DNA of 40,556 bases from an uncultured Eubacteriales bacterium (GTDB lineage Bacteria > Bacillota > Clostridia > Oscillospirales > Acutalibacteraceae). Shown in pieces: positions 23,056-31,671 of this stretch. Location: contig CAKSSJ010000018.1 in the NCBI GenBank assembly GCA_934488615.1, forward strand, positions 1 to 40,556, in the 5' to 3' direction. The notes below the pieces were generated by a model. It did no database searches. It was not told the DNA's origin and was given only the letters and a program-made list of their open reading frames with translations. Within the stretch, counting starts at the first letter, position 1, and each line of letters opens with the position of its first letter. Both the position numbers and the translations under genes were made by a program.

Positions 23056-24828
23056 TTAAATCTTTACGATTCCGACCGTTATTCTGAGAATCGTAAGCGC
23101 GTCAACGGAATTAACCTTTCCGTCTCCGTTGGTGTCAGCCTTTATGAACTGATCCTCCGTCGTGATCTCCGTTTCAAGATCGACGGAATAACGAAGAACG
23201 ATGAGCGCGTCCGCCGAGTTTACGCTGTTATCGCCGTTCAGATCGGGATAAACCTTTCCGAGCGTCTCATTCTTAAGCTTCTCTCTGCAATTCTTGCAAA
23301 GCATGTATCTTGAACCGGTCGAAGTGATCGTCGGCCGCTTCGGATAGATCCATGTACCTGACTCGGCATGACCCAGTGCAGGAATCTCCTCCTCCGAGGT
23401 TTCGCCGCATGCGTCGCATTTAATTTGCATTTTTCCTGCCTTTGTGCAGGTCGCAGGCTCAACAACCGTTTTGGTAACGTTTCTGTGAGTGCAGGCGATC
23501 TTAAACTGCTTCACATAGCCCTCGCCGTAGCTGTCTATGCCGACAATATAAGCCGTCGCGGTTCCGATCGCGTTATTGTCGCGACAAACGACCTTGTAAT
23601 CCTTGCCGTTTTCAACCTTTTCGCCCGAAAGCAGAACAACCTCCGCATCGGGAACTATCGGCTCTCCCTCATACTGCTGAGGAAGTATCGGCTTAACGAT
23701 TCCGAGAGAAATATCCTTAACGATTTCCGTTTTTGCCTGAATTCCGCTTGAGGAAATATACTGCGTGAGCTTCTGATTGTCGCTTACCGTGATAAATTTC
23801 AGAGAATCCGAGCAGTCCTTGAATGCGTTTGTTCCGATTGCCGTATTCTTCGAGATCTTGACCGTTTCAAGCAAGGTGCATGAGCGGAACGCTGTCGCAC
23901 CGAGCGTAAGTAGCGTAAACGGAAGCTCAACCGAGGTCAAAAACGGACATTCCGCAAAGGCATCTGTGCCGATCTTTTCAAGGCCAAGCGGCAGGCTTAC
24001 GCTCTCCAGATAGTCGCACTGCCTGAATGCGCCCTCGCCGATGGAGGTAACGTTATCGGAAATAACCAGCGATGTAAGTCCCGAGCAGCCAAAGAAGCTT
24101 TCCTTGCCGATATATTTAAGCGTTGACGGGAACGTGATCGATTTTATCTCCGCATGGTTCATAAATGCCGCATAGTCAATGCCGACCACAGGCAAGCCCT
24201 TATATGTATCCGAAATAACAACGTTTTCATAAACCGCGCAGTTATATGCCGTAATGATATAGCCCGTCTGCGCATCGTTAAGTCTCAGCTCCATGTCGTT
24301 CATCGAGTTTCTGAAAATCTCAAACGAAGCGCCCGAAGCCTTAACACTGTCGGTCAGATTGACCAGTCCCGAGTTGGCGGCATGGTTGATCTTAAGCTCA
24401 ACGGAGCATTTACCGTGGTCGGCAAAGCTCTTAACATTGAAAACAACGGTTGAAAAAATGCCCGTGAATTCATAGTTATTACCGCCTGCGAGGCACCAGT
24501 TTACCTTTCCCGGGTTTCCTGCATATTCGGAATAAACCTCACCGTTTGTCTGCTTGTCCCTCGCCTTTCTGAGGTCCTTGCTCTGCTTCATGCTGACAAA
24601 TTCGAGCTTATCCGCATCGTAGATGAGGCTCATATCAAGCGATGAGATCTTGTTGTAATTTTTCGGGAAGTAAATTTCCACCGTGAGCTGATCGCCCTGA
24701 ACTCGTGTTGTGTCACTGAGCCTTACCGCTATATCGGCAGATGCCGCCAACGGAGCTACTGCCATAACTCCGAATACGATAGCAAAGACCGAAATGACAG
24801 CAACAATTTTCCTGATTATTCCTTTCAT
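23056..24828 (-). CDS. Secreted protein with cohesin-like domain, BspA-type leucine-rich repeats and type I dockerin
   Basis: About 590 aa, exported. A signal peptide is plain (basic start MKGIIRK, hydrophobic core, cleavage likely after ASA near residue 32). Next is a cohesin-like beta domain (about 33-165; LDMSLIYDADKLEFVSM matches the family core). Then BspA-type LRR repeats (about 205-370; repeated SIGEGAF, KIGTDAF and TLGATAF units), a beta region, and a Cys-rich segment with CTHRNVTK and CDACGE (about 450-490). A type I dockerin ends the protein, with two calcium loops, DLNGDNSVNSADAL and DTNGDGKVNSVDAL. A cohesin fold and a dockerin on one chain suggest an adaptor in a cellulosome-like assembly. 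The frame opens at 24864, but the AGGGTG site favours the ATG at 24828. Confidence 0.87.
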   Translation of the reverse strand: MKGIIRKIVAVISVFAIVFGVMAVAPLAASADIAVRLSDTTRVQGDQLTVEIYFPKNYNKISSLDMSLIYDADKLEFVSMKQSKDLRKARDKQTNGEVYSEYAGNPGKVNWCLAGGNNYEFTGIFSTVVFNVKSFADHGKCSVELKINHAANSGLVNLTDSVKASGASFEIFRNSMNDMELRLNDAQTGYIITAYNCAVYENVVISDTYKGLPVVGIDYAAFMNHAEIKSITFPSTLKYIGKESFFGCSGLTSLVISDNVTSIGEGAFRQCDYLESVSLPLGLEKIGTDAFAECPFLTSVELPFTLLTLGATAFRSCTLLETVKISKNTAIGTNAFKDCSDSLKFITVSDNQKLTQYISSSGIQAKTEIVKDISLGIVKPILPQQYEGEPIVPDAEVVLLSGEKVENGKDYKVVCRDNNAIGTATAYIVGIDSYGEGYVKQFKIACTHRNVTKTVVEPATCTKAGKMQIKCDACGETSEEEIPALGHAESGTWIYPKRPTITSTGSRYMLCKNCREKLKNETLGKVYPDLNGDNSVNSADALIVLRYSVDLETEITTEDQFIKADTNGDGKVNSVDALTILRITVGIVKI

Positions 24829-24869
24829 TCCTTTCACCCTTTCAAAGAATATACTCCTATACATATTCT

Positions 24870-24898
24870 ATTGTATATTATTTGAGCGGAATTGTCAA
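24870..24898 (-). promoter_or_regulatory. Sigma-A promoter for the cohesin/dockerin gene
   Basis: On the minus strand a consensus TTGACA (24893-24898), a 17-bp spacer and TACAAT (24870-24875), 41 bp before the chosen start codon. Confidence 0.8.
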
Positions 24899-24933
24899 TT
24901 ACAAAAAATATAGTTTAACGTTTCATAAAGCTC

Positions 24934-24962
24934 TTGAAGTAGCGCCCCCGTTGTGTTATAAT
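24934..24962 (+). promoter_or_regulatory. Promoter of tRNA-Arg
   Basis: TTGAAG (24934-24939), a 17-bp spacer and a perfect TATAAT (24957-24962), ending 16 bp before the mature tRNA 5' end. It is divergent from the cohesin/dockerin promoter. Confidence 0.8.
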
Positions 24963-24978
24963 ACCGTTGTTAAAAAAT

Positions 24979-25055
24979 CCGCCCGTAGCATAATTGGATA
25001 ATGCATCAGATTCCGATTCTGACGACTGGGGGTTCAAATCCCTTCGGGCGGGCCA
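24979..25055 (+). tRNA. tRNA-Arg (anticodon CCG)
   Basis: A 77-nt cloverleaf can be drawn. Acceptor CCGCCCG pairs perfectly with CGGGCGG (25045-25051). T8 and A9 follow, then a GCAT/ATGC D-stem with a GG-containing loop. The TCAGA/TCTGA anticodon stem has loop TTCCGAT, so the anticodon CCG (25013-25015) reads CGG. The T-arm GGGGG-TTCAAAT-CCCTT contains two G-U pairs. Discriminator G and an encoded CCA end (25053-25055) complete it. CCG is the rare Arg decoder, usually single copy. A promoter and a terminator frame it, so it is a single-gene unit. Confidence 0.95.
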
Positions 25056-25060
25056 TAAGA

Positions 25061-25094
25061 AAAAGCCGTACATGATGTGCGGCTTTTATTTTTA
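25061..25094 (+). terminator. Terminator after tRNA-Arg
   Basis: AAAAGCCGTAC (25061-25071) pairs with GTGCGGCTTTT (25077-25087), 11 bp with one G-U, loop ATGAT, followed by a T-rich tract. It may also act for the convergent CFI-box gene, which ends at 25129. Confidence 0.88.
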
Positions 25095-25128
25095 TGCAGT
25101 TTAATTTGCAACGCCCGACTTCGCCGTA

Positions 25129-26340
25129 TTATTTGTCATAATAGATATCATCGGATATGCCCATTGCATTGAGTTTTTTCACTTTTCTGTCGATAATTCT
25201 GAACCAAAAGCTTTTGAACGCCTTTGAATCGCCAAACCAACTGACAAGATGCGGACTTATAGCGTAATAGATTTTTATAAACAATCTTCCGTACCACGTT
25301 TTATCAAGAATATTATCGCGGAAACGGCGAAGCGTCCACACCTCGGGACAATCATATGAACCGTAAACGCATGTCGCTATATAACAACAGCCTTTTTTCT
25401 CTTTCTTTTCTACGCCCAGTCTTTTAATATACATCGAATATCTTGCAATATTGTGACGACAATCCTTTGGTGAAACAATGGTTGTATATTTCTCAATAAG
25501 GGTTATATATTTCTCAATTTCGTTTAATTTGCAAGTTTCATTATAATAGTCACAATAACCTGAGTTATTGTGAACACTTCTCCTGACTGTAACTTCTGTA
25601 TGCGGATCTAATCCTGCATTTACTAACTTTTTTAAAGAATTCAACGGAAAAAGGGCTATATTTAATGTATCGTTTCCTGTATGTTCTTCAGTGTAAGCTT
25701 CTTTAAACAGTTTTTTTAAAATATCCTCAGGACTACATCCCGAATCAAGTAAATAACCTATTACATCAACAGGATTTTCCTCGCTTTGTATTAGACTGTT
25801 GTAATCTCTTGTTTCCGGTCGGGTATCAAATAAATCCAATCCTACCGCATTTGGAAATCGGCTTACAACATAATCCGCTCTCTTCTTATCTAAAAAGACA
25901 CAGTAGCATTTCAAAAACACCGCGCAATTGTTTGCATTGATTACTGCCATTTCTTCTTTGCTGATATCGTCACTGTACCCTTTTAAGCGTTTATAAAAGA
26001 ACTCATCAAACATCGTCGCGAACGGCCGTCCATAATTATTACGTTTCGCTTTTGTAAGCATTTTTCCTATGATAACAAAAATATCATCGCAATCCAGCTC
26101 TGCCGCTTTATCAAAGGTGTCGGAAGCCGCATAAAAATCCTTTGCCTCGATTTCCATAAAGCCTTTTTTGCACAATGATCTTACCGTCGAAATACCGTCT
26201 AATTTAACCTCTCCGCTATGCTTATGTAAAATCGTCTGATTGAGCTGAATTTTTGTACCGCAGTATTGGCAGAATCCAAACTCTCTTTCATCATCCAATT
26301 GGATTTCTGCGTTACAGCTTGGGCATTTTAACACTGTCAT
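25129..26340 (-). CDS. Zinc-ribbon protein with CFI-box-like C-terminal domain
   Basis: 403 aa, function unknown. The N terminus is a zinc ribbon of the CPxCN-x-CxYCGT kind (C6, C9, C24, C27). The middle is helical, with a TPR-like stretch (about 55-90: FMEIEAKDFYAASDTFDKAAELD) and an ankyrin-like stretch (about 225-250: LVNAGLDPHTEV). Near the C terminus, CCYIATCVYGSYDCPEV followed by LRRFRDNIL and a YYAISP segment matches the CFI-box C-terminal motif family, which is widespread but of unknown role. It is clearly AT-richer than its neighbours and lies just beside a tRNA gene, which hints at acquisition by transfer. It has its own promoter and an AGGAGGGTG ribosome site. Confidence 0.75.
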   Translation of the reverse strand: MTVLKCPSCNAEIQLDDEREFGFCQYCGTKIQLNQTILHKHSGEVKLDGISTVRSLCKKGFMEIEAKDFYAASDTFDKAAELDCDDIFVIIGKMLTKAKRNNYGRPFATMFDEFFYKRLKGYSDDISKEEMAVINANNCAVFLKCYCVFLDKKRADYVVSRFPNAVGLDLFDTRPETRDYNSLIQSEENPVDVIGYLLDSGCSPEDILKKLFKEAYTEEHTGNDTLNIALFPLNSLKKLVNAGLDPHTEVTVRRSVHNNSGYCDYYNETCKLNEIEKYITLIEKYTTIVSPKDCRHNIARYSMYIKRLGVEKKEKKGCCYIATCVYGSYDCPEVWTLRRFRDNILDKTWYGRLFIKIYYAISPHLVSWFGDSKAFKSFWFRIIDRKVKKLNAMGISDDIYYDK

Positions 26341-26367
26341 ATTTTCACCCTCCTTGGATTTCTTAAA

Positions 26368-26396
26368 ATAATATCATATTGTAATAAAATTATCAA
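26368..26396 (-). promoter_or_regulatory. Sigma-A promoter for the CFI-box gene
   Basis: On the minus strand TTGATA (26391-26396), a 17-bp spacer ending in TGA, and TATTAT (26368-26373), 27 bp before the start codon. Confidence 0.75.
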
Positions 26397-26484
26397 TATC
26401 TAAAATATATTTTTTTCATAAATCATACCGTCAGTACATTTATTGAAATCAACACAGCAAAAGAAATACTCCCACCCTGCACAA

Positions 26485-26516
26485 AAGCCCCCGAAGCTTG
26501 CGCTTCGGGGGCTTTG
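26485..26516 (-). terminator. Terminator after ppdK
   Basis: GCCCCCGAAGC (26488-26498) and GCTTCGGGGGC (26503-26513) form a perfect 11-bp stem with a TTGC loop, flanked by short A and T runs on either side. It lies about 50 bp after the ppdK stop. Confidence 0.88.
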
Positions 26517-26566
26517 TTATCATTTATGCTTGTCCGAAAACAAGGTTCACAAGACTGTGTTCAAAA

Positions 26567-29191
26567 TCAGTCAGCAAGTGCAGCCTGTGCAGCAGCAAGA
26601 CGAGCGATTGGAACACGGAACGGTGAGCAGGATACATAGTCAAGACCGATCTTGTGGCAGAACTCTACCGAAGAAGGATCTCCGCCGTGCTCGCCGCAGA
26701 TACCGCAGTGGAGAGTCGGGCGAACTGCCTTACCCATCTTAACTGCCATATCCATAAGCTTACCGACACCAACCTGGTCGAGCTTTGCGAACGGGTCGAA
26801 CTCATAGATCTTGTTGTCATAGTAAGAACCGAGGAACTTACCTGCGTCATCACGGCTGAAGCCGAATGTCATCTGAGTAAGGTCGTTAGTACCGAAGCAG
26901 AAGAACTCAGCTTCCTTAGCGATCTCGTCAGCTGTAAGAGCGGCACGAGGAATCTCGATCATTGTACCAACCTCATACTTAAGGTCGATGCCTGCTGCTG
27001 CGATCTCAGCGTCAGCTGTTGCAACAACTACGTCCTTAACGAACTTAAGCTCCTTAACCTCGCCTGTAAGCGGGATCATAATCTCGGGAACGAGTGCCCA
27101 ATCCGGATGAGCCTTCTTAACGTTGATAGCCGCACGGATAACAGCCTTTGTCTGCATCTTAGCGATCTCAGGATATGTGACCGTAAGACGGCATCCACGG
27201 TGACCCATCATCGGGTTGAACTCATGGAGAGAACTGATGAGAGCCTTGATGTCCTCAACGGACTTGCCCTGTGCGTCTGCAAGAGCCTTGATGTCAGCTT
27301 CCTCAGTCGGAACGAACTCATGAAGCGGCGGATCCAGGAAACGGATCGTAACCGGGTTGCCTTCAAGAGCCTCATAGAGCTTCTCGAAGTCGCCCTGCTG
27401 ATACGGAAGAATCTTATCAAGAGCAGCCTCTCTCTCCTCAAGAGTATCTGCACAAATCATCTCACGGAAAGCAGCGATTCTGTCTGCCTCGAAGAACATA
27501 TGCTCTGTACGGCAAAGACCGATGCCCTCTGCGCCGAGCTCTCTTGCCTTCTTAGCGTCTGTCGGAGTATCTGCGTTTGTACGAACCTTAAGTCTTCTGT
27601 ACTTGTCAGCCCACTCCATAACTCTGCCGAACTCGCCTGCGATCTGAGCGTCAACTGTCGGGATGATACCGTCATAGATGTTACCTGTTGAACCGTCGAT
27701 CGAGATGTAGTCGCCCTCAACGAAGGTCTTGCCAGCAAGCTCGAACTTCTTGTTAGCTTCATCCATCTTGATGTCGCCGCAGCCCGATACACAGCAAGTA
27801 CCCATACCACGGGCAACAACGGCTGCGTGAGATGTCATACCGCCACGAACTGTAAGAATACCCTGAGCCGACTTCATACCTGTGATATCTTCCGGAGAAG
27901 TCTCAAGACGAACAAGAACAACCTTCTCGCCTCTTGCAGCCCACTCTACAGCGTCCTCAGCCGAGAATACGATCTTACCGCAAGCAGCGCCCGGAGATGC
28001 GCCGAGACCCTTGCCCATCGGTGTAGCAGCCTTAAGAGCCTTAGCATCGAACTGCGGATGAAGAAGTGTGTCAAGGTTTCTCGGGTCGATCATCTTAACA
28101 GCCTGCTTCTCGTCGATCATTCCCTCGTCAACGAGGTCACAAGCGATCTTGAGGGCAGCCTGAGCTGTTCTCTTACCGTTTCTTGTCTGGAGCATGAAGA
28201 GCTTACCGTGCTCAACAGTGAACTCCATGTCCTGCATGTCTCTGTAATGATCCTCAAGAGTATGGCAAACATCCTGGAACTGCTTGAAAGCCTCGGGGAA
28301 CTTGTCAGCCATCTCGGAAATCTTCATCGGTGTACGAACACCAGCAACAACGTCCTCGCCCTGTGCGTTTGTAAGGAACTCACCGAAGAGGCCCTTTGCG
28401 CCTGTAGCGGGGTCACGGGTGAAGGCAACGCCTGTACCGCAATCGTCGCCCATGTTACCGAATGCCATTGACTGAACGTTTACAGCAGTACCCCATGAAT
28501 ACGGGATATCGTTGTCACGACGGTAAACGTTAGCACGCGGGTTGTCCCATGAACGGAAAACAGCCTCAACAGCACCCATGAGCTGCTCCTTCGGGTCTGA
28601 CGGGAAGTCAGCACCGATCTTTGACTTGTACTCGTCCTTGAACTGACCTGCGAGAACCTTGAGGTCATCGGCTGTAAGCTCAACGTCCTGAGTAACGCCC
28701 TTCTCAGCCTTCATCTTATCAATAAGCTCCTCGAAGTACTTCTTGCCGACTTCCATAACAACGTCGGAGTACATCTGGATAAATCTTCTGTAGCAGTCCC
28801 AAGCCCAACGCGGATTGCCTGACATCTCTGCGATTGTCTCAACAACGTCCTCGTTAAGACCGAGGTTAAGAATTGTGTCCATCATGCCGGGCATGGAAGC
28901 ACGAGCGCCCGAACGAACGGAAACGAGGAGAGGATTCTTCTTGTCGCCGAACTTCTTGCCTGTGATCTCTTCCATCTTCTCGATGTAGTCCATGATCTGG
29001 CCCTTGATCTCATCATTGATCTTCTTGCCGTCTTCATAATACTTTGTGCAAGCTTCTGTTGTGATCGTAAATCCCTGGGGAACAGGAAGACCGATGTTGG
29101 TCATTTCTGCAAGGTTTGCACCTTTACCGCCGAGGAGATTACGCATGTCTTTGTTACCTTCGGAAAAAAGGTAAGTATACTTAGTTGCCAT
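26567..29191 (-). CDS. ppdK: Pyruvate, phosphate dikinase
   Basis: Cytosolic enzyme interconverting pyruvate + ATP + Pi and PEP + AMP + PPi; in anaerobic Clostridia it often works with PPi as a glycolytic or gluconeogenic step. 874 aa, the standard length. The N-terminal ATP-grasp part has LLGGKGANLAEM and the SVRSGARASMPGMMDTILNLG block. The central phosphohistidine domain has GGMTSHAAVVARGMGT with H455 as the phospho-acceptor and T453 at the usual regulatory position. The C-terminal PEP/pyruvate TIM barrel has EGIGLCRTEHMF and LHCGICGEHGG, with the catalytic Cys. A GGAGGTAATACCC site precedes the ATG. Codon use is strongly restricted, as expected for a very abundant protein. Confidence 0.97.
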   Translation of the reverse strand: MATKYTYLFSEGNKDMRNLLGGKGANLAEMTNIGLPVPQGFTITTEACTKYYEDGKKINDEIKGQIMDYIEKMEEITGKKFGDKKNPLLVSVRSGARASMPGMMDTILNLGLNEDVVETIAEMSGNPRWAWDCYRRFIQMYSDVVMEVGKKYFEELIDKMKAEKGVTQDVELTADDLKVLAGQFKDEYKSKIGADFPSDPKEQLMGAVEAVFRSWDNPRANVYRRDNDIPYSWGTAVNVQSMAFGNMGDDCGTGVAFTRDPATGAKGLFGEFLTNAQGEDVVAGVRTPMKISEMADKFPEAFKQFQDVCHTLEDHYRDMQDMEFTVEHGKLFMLQTRNGKRTAQAALKIACDLVDEGMIDEKQAVKMIDPRNLDTLLHPQFDAKALKAATPMGKGLGASPGAACGKIVFSAEDAVEWAARGEKVVLVRLETSPEDITGMKSAQGILTVRGGMTSHAAVVARGMGTCCVSGCGDIKMDEANKKFELAGKTFVEGDYISIDGSTGNIYDGIIPTVDAQIAGEFGRVMEWADKYRRLKVRTNADTPTDAKKARELGAEGIGLCRTEHMFFEADRIAAFREMICADTLEEREAALDKILPYQQGDFEKLYEALEGNPVTIRFLDPPLHEFVPTEEADIKALADAQGKSVEDIKALISSLHEFNPMMGHRGCRLTVTYPEIAKMQTKAVIRAAINVKKAHPDWALVPEIMIPLTGEVKELKFVKDVVVATADAEIAAAGIDLKYEVGTMIEIPRAALTADEIAKEAEFFCFGTNDLTQMTFGFSRDDAGKFLGSYYDNKIYEFDPFAKLDQVGVGKLMDMAVKMGKAVRPTLHCGICGEHGGDPSSVEFCHKIGLDYVSCSPFRVPIARLAAAQAALAD

Positions 29192-29272
29192 GGGTATTAC
29201 CTCCGTTTTAAAATATTACCTAAATTGTTAACAGCTATCGGGCATAATAATCCCAATATCACGTTTCGTATT

Positions 29273-29281
29273 ATTATAACA
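29273..29281 (-). promoter_or_regulatory. Extended -10 promoter for ppdK
   Basis: On the minus strand TGTTATAAT: a perfect TATAAT (29273-29278) with a TGn extension. The -35 region (TAGCAA at the 17-bp spacing) is poor. The leader before ppdK is about 75 nt. Confidence 0.55.
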
Positions 29282-29445
29282 TACGGGACAAACTATTGCT
29301 ATACATTTTTAAGATAAATAAGCACAAATAAATGACGAAACTTTTGTATATATTGTCGCAAAAAAAATGAAAAATTCTATTGTAATTCTTTCGATTTTCT
29401 GCAATAATTATTATGTAGATTTTTATACGCTGAGGAGGTAACAAA

Positions 29446-30846
29446 ATGAGTTTAAATTGTGCAGTCATTCTGGCGGCAGGCCAGGGAACACGAATGAAAT
29501 CATCAAAGCCGAAGGTTCTCGCCGAGGTTTTGTTCAAGCCTATGATAGATTGGGTAACCGATGCAGCGGTCGGTGCCGACGTCGAGGATATATGTCTGGT
29601 TACGGGCTTTAAGCACGAGATGATCGACGAGCATTTCGGCGGCAGGTTTAAAACGGTTATGCAGACCAAGCTTCTCGGCACAGGTCATGCGATCATGCAG
29701 GCAAAGGATTTCATCAAGGAGCATATCCCCGGAAACGTGCTTGTTCTCAACGGCGACGCTCCCCTCATTCCTGCCGAAACGCTCAAGGCGGCTTACGATT
29801 TCCATGTTGCGGGCAACAATGCGGCAACCGTCATTTCCGCAAAGGTCGCGGATCCGTTCGGCTACGGCAGAATAATCCGTTCAAGAGACGGCAAGCTCAA
29901 AAAGATAGTTGAGGAAAAAGAAGCTACACAGACCGAAAAGATAATCAACGAAGTCAACTCGGGCGCGTATTGGTTCTCCTGCTCGGTGCTTCTCGAATCA
30001 CTTGAGGGCATTATCGAAAAGCACGACAAAAAGAACGACACTGCGATCGAATACCACCTCACCGACGCGGTCGAGGTCATTCTCGAAAAGGGACTTAACG
30101 CTGTCGCATATGACGCAAGCTCGCCTGAAATCGTACTCGGAGCAAACGACAGAGTACAGCTTCAGCAGCTCAACGAGATCGCTCGCAAGAGCATTCTCAG
30201 AAAGCATATGCTCAACGGTGTTTCGATTCCGTGCGCTGACGGAGTTATCATCTCCCCCGACGTTCAGATCAAGGCTGATACGGAGATCCTCCCGGGAACG
30301 ATACTCAAAGGAAAAACGGTCATCGGCTCAGGCTGTGATATCGGACCGAACAGCCTTATCGATGACAGCATTATCGGCGACAACGTTTCGCTCAACAACG
30401 TTCAGTGCTACAGCGCCGAGATAAAGAACGGCGCTCATATGGGTCCGTTCGTCCGTGTACGTCCCGGTTCTGTTATCGGCGAGGGCGTCAAGGTCGGCAA
30501 CTTTGTTGAATTCAAAAATTCGGTCATCGGCGACCACACAAGCGTCGCTCACCTGACCTATATAGGCGATTCCGATGTCGGAAGCGGCGTCAACTTCGGC
30601 TGCGGCTGTGCGACTGCCAACTATGACGGCAAGTCAAAGGCAAGGACAAGAGTCGGCGACAACGCGTTCATCGGCTGTGACACCTGCCTCGTTGCTCCCG
30701 TTCAAATCGGCGACAATGCGTACACGGCGGCAGGCTCGGTCATCACCGAGGACGTTCCCGACAATGCGCTTGCGATCGCGAGATCCAAGGAATCCGTCAA
30801 GAAGGATTGGGTAAAAAAGAAAAAGCCATACAGATGGCAGAAGTAA
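29446..30846 (+). CDS. glmU: Bifunctional UDP-GlcNAc pyrophosphorylase / glucosamine-1-P acetyltransferase GlmU
   Basis: Makes UDP-GlcNAc for peptidoglycan in two steps. The N-terminal uridyltransferase domain (about 1-230) has AAGQGTRMKSSKPKVL, VLNGDAPLI and VNSGAYWF. The C-terminal left-handed beta helix (about 255-450) has hexapeptide repeats and the acetyltransferase motif CGCATANYDGKSK, where the usual GTATCNYDG is varied. 466 aa, close to the family. GAGGAGGT precedes the ATG. A weak promoter candidate, TTGTAA (29380) with AATAAT (29403), 17-bp spacing, lies upstream. It leads a plus-strand group with the lipoprotein (10 bp away) and pth, and is divergent from ppdK. Confidence 0.94.
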   Translation: MSLNCAVILAAGQGTRMKSSKPKVLAEVLFKPMIDWVTDAAVGADVEDICLVTGFKHEMIDEHFGGRFKTVMQTKLLGTGHAIMQAKDFIKEHIPGNVLVLNGDAPLIPAETLKAAYDFHVAGNNAATVISAKVADPFGYGRIIRSRDGKLKKIVEEKEATQTEKIINEVNSGAYWFSCSVLLESLEGIIEKHDKKNDTAIEYHLTDAVEVILEKGLNAVAYDASSPEIVLGANDRVQLQQLNEIARKSILRKHMLNGVSIPCADGVIISPDVQIKADTEILPGTILKGKTVIGSGCDIGPNSLIDDSIIGDNVSLNNVQCYSAEIKNGAHMGPFVRVRPGSVIGEGVKVGNFVEFKNSVIGDHTSVAHLTYIGDSDVGSGVNFGCGCATANYDGKSKARTRVGDNAFIGCDTCLVAPVQIGDNAYTAAGSVITEDVPDNALAIARSKESVKKDWVKKKKPYRWQK

Positions 30847-30856
30847 GAGGTATTTT

Positions 30857-31600
30857 ATGAAAAGCAAAATTCTATTGAGAGTGATATCGCTCGTTATGGC
30901 GGCAAGCGTTGTTTTCGCCGTCGGCGGATGCGGAAAGAAGGATAATGCCGACACCGATGCAAGCGGCGCAACAACCAAGGAAAGCGTTCAGGAGGTCATC
31001 AACGGCAAGGGCGAGCCCGTTCAGCCGAATATTGATGAGAAAGCAAGCACCGCGGTCGTCAAGTACACAAAGAAGAACAGTGAGGGCAAGGAGGAGGACG
31101 CCACAACGGTCGTCAAGATCAACAGCCCCATTATCAACGACATTCAAATGAGCTCAAAGCTCAACGAGATAATCAAAACCGACGATCAGAAGAAGGATTT
31201 CATCGACACCGTCACGAACGACACAACGGGCGACAAGGATAAGGCTCAGGAGATCCTCGACGAGGCTGAGAAGTGGGTCGAATTCGGCTACACGGCTTAC
31301 ATCGCAAACACAAGCTCACAGCGTCTTATCACCTCTTTCCTTTCGATAAGCGGAAAGAACGATAACATAGTCATCAAGAAGAACCTCGACTGCGAATACA
31401 GCATCAAGTCGGGCTCGGGAATGGCGGTTTACATTTCGGGTCTTGTAAATGTTGAAAAGTATCCCGATGAGGAAGCTATCTTCAAAGAGCTTAACGCAAT
31501 GAAGATCAAGCTCGTCTACACTCTTGCCGACGACAGTATCACTGATATCGACAACTGGGACGAGGTAGACAAAAAGGTTATGAACATAAAGTTCGGCTGA
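30857..31600 (+). CDS. Predicted lipoprotein of unknown function
   Basis: 247 aa. The N terminus is a type II signal peptide: basic MKSKILLR, a hydrophobic stretch, and lipobox VGGC with C25 as the lipidated cysteine. A low-complexity linker rich in Asp, Ala, Thr and Lys follows (about 26-60), then a soluble domain (about 65-247) with mixed strands and a helical, acidic middle. I do not recognise the fold. It starts 10 bp after glmU and ends 71 bp before pth, so cotranscription is likely, but nothing shows a link to their functions. Confidence 0.75.
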   Translation: MKSKILLRVISLVMAASVVFAVGGCGKKDNADTDASGATTKESVQEVINGKGEPVQPNIDEKASTAVVKYTKKNSEGKEEDATTVVKINSPIINDIQMSSKLNEIIKTDDQKKDFIDTVTNDTTGDKDKAQEILDEAEKWVEFGYTAYIANTSSQRLITSFLSISGKNDNIVIKKNLDCEYSIKSGSGMAVYISGLVNVEKYPDEEAIFKELNAMKIKLVYTLADDSITDIDNWDEVDKKVMNIKFG

Positions 31601-31621
31601 TATAATTAAATAAAAAAACAT

Positions 31622-31657
31622 AATTGTCGTATTCGGTAACCGCTGAATACGACAATT
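31622..31657. other. Long perfect hairpin between lipoprotein gene and pth
   Basis: AATTGTCGTATTC (31622-31634) and GAATACGACAATT (31645-31657) form a 13-bp perfect stem around a 10-nt loop. In the plus direction no T tract follows, and the pth ribosome site TGAGGTG starts 3 bases downstream. It is therefore better read as an RNA-processing, stability or translation-control structure than as a terminator of the lipoprotein message. On the minus strand a T-rich run follows. Confidence 0.6.
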
Positions 31658-31671
31658 TACTGAGGTGCAAA

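Noticed and set aside
26654..27691. 345-codon plus-strand frame inside ppdK
   Set aside because: It is antisense to a clear, highly biased ppdK gene; long antisense frames are a known effect of such codon bias.
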